From assembly GCA_041736625.1 (NCBI GenBank), contig JBGSTG010000020.1:4918-68917 (forward strand): 64,000 nt of DNA. The letters run 5' to 3'. This stretch comes from M3007 sp041736625 (GTDB taxonomy: Bacteria; Bacteroidota; Bacteroidia; Chitinophagales; Saprospiraceae). The notes under the pieces were generated by a model, which saw nothing but the letters and a program-made list of their open reading frames with translations, was not told the origin of the DNA and did not search any database. Shown here one piece after another: positions 19,135 through 26,451 of the stretch; position 1 is the first letter of the stretch, and each line of letters starts with the position of its first letter. Position numbers and translations under genes: made by a program.

Positions 19135-20139
19135 TTACAGCAGGTATTGAATGAATAAAAGGAGGGTGTACAATCCGCCGCCGACACCGGCCGCGAAAAT
19201 GCAATCGTTGGCGACAACCGGTTTCCGCGTCCGGTATTGTGCCCAAAGGGCAATGCCGAGCGGCGGAAAAACAATGGACAAAAAGTAGCGGACCGCCCCA
19301 AGCTTGTCTTGGGTGACGGCCAGGCGCGACAGCAGGTTCAGCGACAGCACGATGGCCAGCAGCACCACCGCGGCCCCGTAAGCGATCGGACGGGCTTCGA
19401 GCAGATTGGGGTGGCTGGAGGCCATGTAGTAGATGGTAAAGGGAAGGGCCATCACCTGACTGAAGATCGACTGGGGGAACTGGGTCAGGTACGAAGCCGC
19501 CACCGTGAATATGATCGGCGCCGTTTCGCCCGCAATACGGCCGACGCCGAGGATTAGTCCCGAGATGATGTTGGGAAAGGCCGAGGGCAGCACCACATGC
19601 CGGATGGTGTACCATTTGGTGGCGCCGAGGGCCAGGCTGGCGGCCCGGTAATCACCGGGAATTTGTTTGAGCGACTCCTCCGTGGTGCGTATCAGGATAG
19701 GCAGGATCATGGCGGCCAACGTGAGCGAGCCGGCCAGGATGCTGGCGCCAAAATTGGCCGCTTTCACAAAAAGGGCCAGGCCGAACAAGCCAAACACGAT
19801 GGAGGGGATACCCGCCAGGTTGTTGGTCATGAGCCGCACCATCTTTTTCCAGGCGTTTTCCCGGGAATATTCATTCATGTAAATGCCCGACAACACCCCA
19901 ATGGGGAAGGCAAACAAAACGCTGAAAAAAACCAGCAACAAGGTGCCGGCAATGGACAACATGATGCCCCCTTTCAGGCCGTCTTGCTCCGGCGGGCTGG
20001 TCAGAAATTCCCAACTGACGGAAGACAGCCCGTTGGAAAAAATATAGTAAAGCAAGAAAGAAATGACGGCGACCACCAGCGCAGAAACCGCCGCAAAAAT
20101 GCCGAAAACGATGGCTTGGGTGAGGTGTTTGGCGGTCAT
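19135..20139 (-). CDS. pstA: Phosphate ABC transporter permease PstA
   Basis: The 334-residue inner-membrane permease has the binding-protein-dependent transport signature. A coupling EAA loop is visible (ESLKQIPGDYRAASLALGAT), as is the stretch GVGRIAGETAPIIFT typical of PstA. About six to eight membrane helices are predictable, with an extra C-terminal hydrophobic stretch (about 285-334) beyond the usual permease core. Only 3 bases separate it from pstC. Confidence 0.96.
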   Translation of the reverse strand: MTAKHLTQAIVFGIFAAVSALVVAVISFLLYYIFSNGLSSVSWEFLTSPPEQDGLKGGIMLSIAGTLLLVFFSVLFAFPIGVLSGIYMNEYSRENAWKKMVRLMTNNLAGIPSIVFGLFGLALFVKAANFGASILAGSLTLAAMILPILIRTTEESLKQIPGDYRAASLALGATKWYTIRHVVLPSAFPNIISGLILGVGRIAGETAPIIFTVAASYLTQFPQSIFSQVMALPFTIYYMASSHPNLLEARPIAYGAAVVLLAIVLSLNLLSRLAVTQDKLGAVRYFLSIVFPPLGIALWAQYRTRKPVVANDCIFAAGVGGGLYTLLLFIQYLL

Positions 20140-20142
20140 GGC

Positions 20143-21348
20143 TTACACTACTTGTTTTTTTGACGCGATGTACTCCGCGATCAGGTTTATCACGAGCGTG
20201 AGCACAAACACCACGCAGCCCAGCACAAACAACGCCTGATAGTGGTTGCCGCCTTTGGGCGCCTCGCCCAGCTCGAGGGCGATGGTGGCCGTTATGGTGC
20301 GCACCGAACTCAACAGCCCGTCGGGCATTTGGGCGCTGTTGCCCGTGACCATGAGCACGGTCATGGTTTCGCCGATCGCACGACCTACGCCGAGGATGGA
20401 TGCCGAGGTGATGCCGGACAAGGCGTAGGGCATGACCACCCGGAAGATCGTCTGCAACTTGCTGGCGCCCAGCGCCAGGCTGGCCTCGCGCATCTCCCGC
20501 GGCACGGCGCGAATGGCGTCGTCCGACAACGTGATGATCGTCGGCAGCGAAATGATCCCGAGCAGAATCGCTCCCGCCAGGGCCGTGGCGCCGCTCGACA
20601 GGTTAAACGCCTCCTGAATGATCGGCACCACCACCACCAGGCCAAAAAAACCGTACACCACAGAAGGCACCCCCGCCAGCAGCTCAACCAGCGGTTTGAG
20701 TATGCTTCGGATGCGCTCCCCACCGATCTCCGTCATAAAAATAGCCACAACCAACCCCACGGGAATGGCGATGAGCAAAGAAACAAACGTGACCCAAAGC
20801 GTGGCCACCACAATGGGCCAAACGCCAAACCGGGGTGCGGGGTTGGACGTAGGGTACCAGTAGCGCCCGAACAGAAAATCGAAAAACGACATGTTCTGCA
20901 CCTCCAGCTTCTTTCCGTACTGGGCGTAGCGCGTTGGCAGGACGGCGATCACGTGGCTGGAGTCGCGCATCAACCGAATCACTTTCTCCTCCGCAGGAAT
21001 GGGCGCTTCACGCAATTTAACGCGATAAAATTTTTCGAGCTTGTCCAGCGTGACCGGCAAGATCTTCTGGTCGTTGCCGCCCAGGTCTTTCCAGTTCGTC
21101 ACCTTCGTTTTTTTCGGATCGTCGTCGTTGCCGGCGTAGATCTTGCGGATCTCCTGGGCGCTCAGGCGGCTCACCGGGTTCTGGGGGCTGACCACCACCA
21201 CGTATCCGTCTTCTATTTCCGGTTTGCTGAACAGGCCAAAGCCTTCCTTGAACAGGTAAATAACGATCAGCAGCACCACAACGGTGGTGATGGCGCCGCT
21301 GGCCTTGATGAGCGCTTCAATGATGATTTCAGAAACGGGTTTTCCCAT
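20143..21348 (-). CDS. pstC: Phosphate ABC transporter permease PstC with extracytoplasmic insert
   Basis: The 401-residue permease forms the channel with PstA. The first helix (about 12-35) is followed by an unusual extracytoplasmic stretch of about 130 residues. It contains NPVSRLSAQEIRKIYAG and TNWKDLGG, patterns typical of PstS-like binding proteins. The regular permease core (about 170-395) follows, with ALGASKLQTIFRVVMP and GVGRAIGETM. The insert looks like part of a PBP-like domain between TM1 and TM2. The downstream gene pstA starts 3 bases after the stop. Confidence 0.95.
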   Translation of the reverse strand: MGKPVSEIIIEALIKASGAITTVVVLLIVIYLFKEGFGLFSKPEIEDGYVVVVSPQNPVSRLSAQEIRKIYAGNDDDPKKTKVTNWKDLGGNDQKILPVTLDKLEKFYRVKLREAPIPAEEKVIRLMRDSSHVIAVLPTRYAQYGKKLEVQNMSFFDFLFGRYWYPTSNPAPRFGVWPIVVATLWVTFVSLLIAIPVGLVVAIFMTEIGGERIRSILKPLVELLAGVPSVVYGFFGLVVVVPIIQEAFNLSSGATALAGAILLGIISLPTIITLSDDAIRAVPREMREASLALGASKLQTIFRVVMPYALSGITSASILGVGRAIGETMTVLMVTGNSAQMPDGLLSSVRTITATIALELGEAPKGGNHYQALFVLGCVVFVLTLVINLIAEYIASKKQVV

Positions 21349-21363
21349 AGCAGTTGGATTGGA

Positions 21364-22218
21364 TCACTTGACCGGGATGAACCCCGCCTCGACGGCATAT
21401 TGTTGACCTGCTGCCGACAACAGAAAATCCAGGAATGGTCTGACCGTTGCAGCGGTCTTTTCCGTGTGGTACAAGTAGAGCGGCCGGGTAAGCGGATAGC
21501 CGCCCGCTTTGGCATTTTCCATAGTCGGAACCGATATCTCGCCTGCTTCCCACGACACATTGACGGATTTAACCCGTTCGCTCATGAAACCAAGCCCAAT
21601 GTACCCAATGGCGCCCGGCGTTTGGGAAATCGTCTGCTCCACGCCCCCGTTGGAGCTTTGCGACAGCGCATTGGCGGCTACCTCCGATTCTTCCAATACG
21701 GCTTCTTTGAAAAACTCGAAGGTGCCGGAACTGGATTCTCGGGATACCGGCACGATCTCCAGGTTCGGGCCGCCCACTTCGCTAAAATTCTTAATCTCGC
21801 CTTTGAATATTTTGTTAAGCTGTTCCTTGCTCAACTCCTTGATGGGATTGCCCGGATGTACCACAATCGCCAGGGCGTCCAAGGCAACGATGGTTTCCGT
21901 CACGTTGTGGCTTTTCTCCCGCATTTTTTCTTTTTCCGACTCCTTCATAGGGCGTGAAGACATGGCGAGGTCGGTCGTTTCGTCGATCAGGTTGGCAATG
22001 CCTACGCCCGAGCCGCCTTCGCTGATCGTTATCTTTAATTCGGCATTCTCCTTTTCGAAAGCCTCGGCGGCTTTGGTAATCAACGGGCCGACCGTCGTGC
22101 TTCCGGTCACTTTAATGCTGGAGCGCGCGCCCTGGTTATCGTTTCCACCTTTATGATCCGATGGACCGCAGGCTGCCAGCGTCGCCACGGCGAGGGTCAG
22201 AATATAATTTGTTTTCAT
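21364..22218 (-). CDS. pstS: Phosphate-binding lipoprotein PstS
   Basis: The 284-residue product captures phosphate for PstCAB. It has a lipoprotein signal with lipobox LAAC (Cys17) and then the PstS-like core: KVTGSTTVGPL near the start, SEGGSGVGIANL, and SRESSSGTFEFF lining the ligand site. I start at ATG 22218 because the lipobox then falls at the right distance; an in-frame extension to 22323 adds no signal. It is first in pstSCAB, 15 bases ahead of pstC. Confidence 0.95.
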   Translation of the reverse strand: MKTNYILTLAVATLAACGPSDHKGGNDNQGARSSIKVTGSTTVGPLITKAAEAFEKENAELKITISEGGSGVGIANLIDETTDLAMSSRPMKESEKEKMREKSHNVTETIVALDALAIVVHPGNPIKELSKEQLNKIFKGEIKNFSEVGGPNLEIVPVSRESSSGTFEFFKEAVLEESEVAANALSQSSNGGVEQTISQTPGAIGYIGLGFMSERVKSVNVSWEAGEISVPTMENAKAGGYPLTRPLYLYHTEKTAATVRPFLDFLLSAAGQQYAVEAGFIPVK

Positions 22219-22418
22219 GTTTTCGTGTGCTTGATCGAAAAAGGGAGCCCTTGGTTGTGAAAATTTGACGTTTCCGGTAAAATCCAAAAACCCGATGCAT
22301 GCAAAGGAATAAAATCCTGACAAGTTTCTGCGCTAAAACGCAGGTTAAGTTTTTGATAAGAATCCCGGTTCGTGCACGGGGGCTCCCGATTCCACCGGAA
22401 AAACAATGTTCTAAGTAA

Positions 22419-22515
22419 CGCTGCGGTTTATTTTTTAAATGAACCACAGAGGACGCGGAGGTTTCACAGAGGCACACAGAGGAGATGTACTCTGCGCCCC
22501 GCTGCGGTTTATTTT
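22419..22515. repeat. Short direct repeats in the pstS upstream region
   Basis: The 320 bases between pstS and the DPP-IV gene contain no gene. A 16-base direct repeat CGCTGCGGTTTATTTT occurs at 22419-22434 and 22500-22515. Between the copies lie three CACAGAGG units at 22445, 22465 and 22475. This is a dispersed-repeat-like patch; I see no coding potential or CRISPR periodicity. The pstS promoter should also lie in this gap but was not clearly identified. Confidence 0.6.
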
Positions 22516-22538
22516 ATTAAAACGCACCCCCTTGGCCC

Positions 22539-24692
22539 CTAAAGATTCTCCAGGAAAAACCGCTCAATCTTTTCAAAGAGATGCACCCGGTCGCGGCCAA
22601 TCACATTATGCTTGTGTTCGGGGTACACGAAATAGTCAATTTGTTTTCCGCGCCGAACGCATTCGCGTATGTACCGCATGGAGTGCTGCCACAGCACCAC
22701 GTCGTCGGAGCTGCCATGAATCATGAGGAGCCGGCCTGTCAGGTTGTCAACGTACTTGAACAGGCTGTTGGCGTCATACCCTTCCGGGTTCTCCTGCGGG
22801 GTGTCCATGTAGCGTTCGGTGTACATGATTTCGTACATCCGCCAGTCGATCACCGGTCCGCCCGCCACGCCACATTTGAAGGCGCCGGCCGATTCGGGTC
22901 GCGACATCAGCGAGGTGGTCATGAAGCCGCCGTAGCTCCAGCCGAATACACCCAGGCGGGTAGAGTCTACAAATGGCTGGCCCTTCAAAAAAGCCACGCC
23001 GGCCAGCTGATCGGCCACTTCGGCGTCGCCCAGGCGGCGGTGAATGGCGCTTTCGAAGGCGAAACCCCGGTTTGCGGAGCCGCGCCCGTCGAGGGTGAAC
23101 ACGACGTAACCCTGTTGGGCCATGCGGTGCATCCACAGTTCGCCGCCGGACAGCCAGGTGTTGGTCACGAGTTGCACGTGCGGGCCGTTGTACACGTACA
23201 CGATGGCCGGGTAGCTTTTGGCAGGATCGAAGTGGGTGGGCAGGATGATGCGCGCATTCAGTGGCGTACCGTCCGGGCCGATGATGTTGACCATGCGCGT
23301 TTCGCCCAGGGCGTAGTCTTTTACCGGGTTGGGGGCGCTGTAGTAGAGCTTGCGTTTTTGGGGTTCTTTGACCGGCGTAACGTACACCTCCAGCGGTGTG
23401 TTCAGGTTGGTCAGGCTGGTGAGCACCCATTTCCCCGATTCATGGACCAGGGTAGACTGGGTCCCCCCCTGGGGGTTGAGGCGGAAAGCGCCATTGGGCT
23501 TGCGCAATTCGGTGGTTGTGCCGTAACGCTCCAGACCGTACAGGTCGGTTTGTTCGTAAAAACAGTGTTTTCCGCTTTTGTCAAATCCCAGAAAACGCAC
23601 AATGGGTTCCGCTCCTGCGCCTATGGTCTGGTGTAGTTTGCCGTTTAGATCGTACAAATACAGCCGGTTATACCCTTCCCGCTCGCTTTGCCAGATGAAC
23701 AAATCGTCCGAACCCGGCACAAAAGCTGGCGGATTCTCCGGCTCCACCCATTGCGGGTTGGTCTCTTCGAGGATGGTGCGCACAAAAGCGCCGGTCCGGG
23801 CGTCGAACAGCTTGAGCCAACAGTGGTCCTGTGCGCGGTTGACGACCGCCACCAGCAGATGGCGGTCGTCGGGCGTCCAGGCCACATTGGTGAGATACTG
23901 TTCGGCCGGTTCGCCCGTTTGCAGGTAAAGGGTTTTCCGGGTTTGGGTGTCGTAGATTCCGATGGTCACGTGGTGGCTGCTGGCGCCAGCATAAGGGTAC
24001 CGGATGCTGCGCGTTTGGGCGGGCATGGAGTCGAGCACATAAATGGCATACGGCGTGACCATGCTTTCATCCATGCGGTAAAACGCCAGCTTGTCGCCTT
24101 TGGCACTCCAAAAAGTGCCTTTGAAAATGCCAAACTCTTCCCGGTGCACGCTCTTGCCGTACACGATGCCCTCGGCTTCGCTCCGGGCGACCGTTTGTTC
24201 CGCGCCGCCGATGCTCAACCGCAGTTCATCGCCCACCGTGTAGGCGGCATGGTAAGTGTCTTCGTGAAAATCGACGTTTTCGGCCTTTTCCGGAATGGCG
24301 TTTTTCCATGCTACGCCCTTCCTGGCGTCCCATACAAACACGTCCTTGTCGGTGTGAAACCAAAAGGAGCGGTCGTCGAGCCAGGCCACCGGCGGCAAGC
24401 CCGGAAGGGTGTCGGCGCCTCGGGCGGCCAGTGCCGCGTTGATGGCCGGCATCACGTCCAGGGTATCCACCCGCAAGTCGGGCGCGTGCACCCGAACCAA
24501 CCGGTTGCCGGCAACGGTATGCGAAAACACGTCTGTGCCCGGAATCCATTGCAATTGCCCCAGCCGGGCGGGCGCCAGGGCGCTGCGACCTTTGAGGATG
24601 GCATCGGACATGCTGATGGCTTTGCCCTGCTGTGGCTGGGCAAAGGTGGTGTGGGCGCAAAAAAACAGGAAGAGGACGAAGGTTTTTTTCAT
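22539..24692 (-). CDS. Dipeptidyl peptidase IV-like S9 serine peptidase
   Basis: The 717-residue secreted enzyme has a signal peptide (ending TTFAQ), an N-terminal beta-propeller (about 40-470) and a C-terminal alpha/beta-hydrolase. The nucleophile is Ser586 in GWSYGGF, the acid is in HGSSDDVV (about 663-664), and the His is in PEHKHN (about 695). A DESM stretch in the propeller occupies the place of the DPP-IV substrate-anchoring loop. DPP-IV enzymes release Xaa-Pro or Xaa-Ala dipeptides. I chose ATG 24692 because the signal peptide starts there. A promoter, short leader ORF and terminator-like hairpin precede it. Confidence 0.93.
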   Translation of the reverse strand: MKKTFVLFLFFCAHTTFAQPQQGKAISMSDAILKGRSALAPARLGQLQWIPGTDVFSHTVAGNRLVRVHAPDLRVDTLDVMPAINAALAARGADTLPGLPPVAWLDDRSFWFHTDKDVFVWDARKGVAWKNAIPEKAENVDFHEDTYHAAYTVGDELRLSIGGAEQTVARSEAEGIVYGKSVHREEFGIFKGTFWSAKGDKLAFYRMDESMVTPYAIYVLDSMPAQTRSIRYPYAGASSHHVTIGIYDTQTRKTLYLQTGEPAEQYLTNVAWTPDDRHLLVAVVNRAQDHCWLKLFDARTGAFVRTILEETNPQWVEPENPPAFVPGSDDLFIWQSEREGYNRLYLYDLNGKLHQTIGAGAEPIVRFLGFDKSGKHCFYEQTDLYGLERYGTTTELRKPNGAFRLNPQGGTQSTLVHESGKWVLTSLTNLNTPLEVYVTPVKEPQKRKLYYSAPNPVKDYALGETRMVNIIGPDGTPLNARIILPTHFDPAKSYPAIVYVYNGPHVQLVTNTWLSGGELWMHRMAQQGYVVFTLDGRGSANRGFAFESAIHRRLGDAEVADQLAGVAFLKGQPFVDSTRLGVFGWSYGGFMTTSLMSRPESAGAFKCGVAGGPVIDWRMYEIMYTERYMDTPQENPEGYDANSLFKYVDNLTGRLLMIHGSSDDVVLWQHSMRYIRECVRRGKQIDYFVYPEHKHNVIGRDRVHLFEKIERFFLENL

Positions 24693-24728
24693 ATTTGCCG
24701 GAATTGTTCCGGTGCGAATGTACAACAA

Positions 24729-24765
24729 GAAAAAAAATGAGGCGGCGCCACCACAGCACCACCTC
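24729..24765 (-). terminator. Leader hairpin with U-tract upstream of the DPP-IV gene
   Basis: On the minus strand, a stem GAGGTGG/CCGCCTC (24765-24759 with 24745-24739, one wobble) has a G+C-rich interior and is followed by ATTTTTTTT (24738-24730). It lies about 40 bases before the DPP-IV start and after the predicted promoter, where it would act as a leader terminator or attenuator. Confidence 0.55.
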
Positions 24766-24769
24766 AGCC

Positions 24770-24796
24770 CTAACCAAATAAAACCAAATTAATCAT
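24770..24796 (-). CDS. Putative 8-codon leader peptide
   Basis: On the minus strand a short frame ATG...TAG encodes MINLVLFG. Its stop lies 4 bases before the base of the terminator-like hairpin, and it falls between the predicted promoter and the DPP-IV gene. Four of eight residues are Ile, Leu or Val, which would suit attenuation by branched-chain amino acid supply. The frame is too short to exclude chance, and no competing antiterminator was worked out. Confidence 0.3.
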   Translation of the reverse strand: MINLVLFG

Positions 24797-24828
24797 TCGC
24801 GCCGAAGCGTCGTCGGTGCGTTGTGCGG

Positions 24829-24860
24829 CAAAGGTACGTCACTTGGTGTAATTCATACAA
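24829..24860 (-). promoter_or_regulatory. Predicted promoter of the DPP-IV transcript
   Basis: Read on the minus strand, TTG (24860-24858), a 21-base spacer and TACCTTTG (24836-24829) match the Bacteroidota -33/-7 pattern, with the spacer slightly long. This would give a leader of about 130 bases containing the short ORF and hairpin. Confidence 0.5.
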
Positions 24861-24980
24861 GAACCAGCCAAAAAATATTTGAAAAATTTTTTCGCCAAAA
24901 AACAATGAAAACAAATGCATCGGCTGGAAACACCGAGTATCCAACGCTTATTTTGTTAAAATTACAAATTTTTGTTTACG

Positions 24981-26444
24981 ATGTATTATTCTGACATTTG
25001 GGGAAAAGGCAATTTTTCCAGGCCATTTTTGCTATCAAAAAGCATTAAAGCCAATTTTTGTTTTTTCTTGTTTTTGACAACCACTGCTGCGTTACCGGCA
25101 CAAACCGGTTTTCGGACCGAACCTGACGCGGAAAAAATGAAGGCCGTCGGGCATATTTTCGACCAAACGTTGCAGGACGGTCGTTGTTACGCCTGGCTGG
25201 AGTCGCTCTGTTTTCGGGTTGGACACCGGCTCAGCGGCAGCTCCGGCGCCGAAAAAGCCGTCACCTGGGCAAAAAGCGTGATGGACACCCTGGGGCTCGA
25301 CTCGGTGTGGCTTCAACCGGTCATGGTGCCGCACTGGGAGCGTGGCGCGCCCGAACTGGTGCGGCTGCTCCGCCGGGGCGCACCGCTCAACCTGCCGGCG
25401 TTGGCCCTGGGCGGTTCGGTGGCGACCCCGGAGGCGGGCATTCAGGCAGAAGTGGTCGAGGTAAAAACCTGGGAGGCGCTCGATTCTTTGGGGGCGGCGG
25501 GCGCGCTGAAAGGCAAAATTGCGTTTCTGAACCGACCGATGGAATGCACCCATGTGCACACGTTCCGGGCCTACGGCGGTGCGGTAGACCAGCGGGTGGC
25601 CGGCGCATCCCGCGCATCCCGATATGGCGCGGTGGCCATGCTGGTGCGCAGCATGGGCTTGCGCATCGACGACTATCCCCACACCGGAAGCCTGCGCTAC
25701 GACTCTGCGCATGCGCTCATCCCGGCCGCCGCCATCAGCACCCGCGCAGCCGAACAACTGCACGAAGTGCTTCGACTGGAGGGCAAAGCCACCCTTTTCA
25801 TCAAATTAAACTGTCGAACCCTGCCCGACACGCGCTCCTACAACGTGATCGGCGAGATTCGCGGCTCGGAGAAACCGGAGGAAGTGATCCTGGTCGGCGG
25901 ACACCTCGACTCCTGGGATGTGGGCCACGGCGCCCACGACGACGGCGCTGGCTGCGTGCAGAGCATGGAGGTGTTGCGCACCTTTCGGCAATCGGGTTAT
26001 CGGCCCCGCCACACCGTGCGCTGTGTGTTGTTCATGAACGAAGAAAACGGGCTGCGTGGCGGCCGCACTTACGCAGAGGAGGCCATCCGGAAGGGCGAAA
26101 AACACTTGCTGGCCATCGAGAGCGACGCCGGCGGATTCACGCCGCGCGGGTTTTCATTCGACGCCGAAGAAGCCGTGCTTACCGAACAGTTTGAGTTAGT
26201 CCAATCGTTCGCCCCATATCTGGAGCGCTACGGATTGCACGATTGGGAAAAAGGCGGGTCGGGGGCCGACATTGGCCCGCTCAAACCGCTCGGCGGACTC
26301 CTCTGCGGCTACCGACCCGACTCGCAGCGGTACTTCGACTACCACCACACGGCAGCCGACGTGTTTGAGGCTGTGAACAAGCGGGAACTCGAACTGGGCG
26401 CAGCGGCCATGGCTGCCCTGGTGTACCTGATGGATCAGCCCTAA
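24981..26444 (+). CDS. M28 family zinc aminopeptidase
   Basis: The 487-residue secreted metallopeptidase has a hydrophobic signal region (about residues 24-42). A PA-like insertion with EAGIQAEVVEV and ALKGKIAFLN precedes the M28 catalytic part. Visible zinc ligands are in GGHLDSWDVG (His and Asp), HDDGAG (Asp), NEENG (Glu pair), ESDAGG (Asp) and DYHHTAAD (His). I chose ATG 24981; a TTG three codons upstream is possible. It converges on the TonB receptor gene with a 7-base gap. Together with the neighbouring DPP-IV and the M14 peptidase it fits external peptide use. Confidence 0.93.
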   Translation: MYYSDIWGKGNFSRPFLLSKSIKANFCFFLFLTTTAALPAQTGFRTEPDAEKMKAVGHIFDQTLQDGRCYAWLESLCFRVGHRLSGSSGAEKAVTWAKSVMDTLGLDSVWLQPVMVPHWERGAPELVRLLRRGAPLNLPALALGGSVATPEAGIQAEVVEVKTWEALDSLGAAGALKGKIAFLNRPMECTHVHTFRAYGGAVDQRVAGASRASRYGAVAMLVRSMGLRIDDYPHTGSLRYDSAHALIPAAAISTRAAEQLHEVLRLEGKATLFIKLNCRTLPDTRSYNVIGEIRGSEKPEEVILVGGHLDSWDVGHGAHDDGAGCVQSMEVLRTFRQSGYRPRHTVRCVLFMNEENGLRGGRTYAEEAIRKGEKHLLAIESDAGGFTPRGFSFDAEEAVLTEQFELVQSFAPYLERYGLHDWEKGGSGADIGPLKPLGGLLCGYRPDSQRYFDYHHTAADVFEAVNKRELELGAAAMAALVYLMDQP

Positions 26445-26451
26445 AACGCAC

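Noticed and set aside
20242..21957. 571-codon plus-strand frame across pstC and pstS
   Set aside because: It spans two well-recognised genes in antisense and has the Arg/His/Gln-rich look of a shadow.
22440..22490. CACAGAGG repeats considered as a CRISPR array
   Set aside because: Units are 8 bases with irregular 10-20 base spacing, and no cas genes are present.
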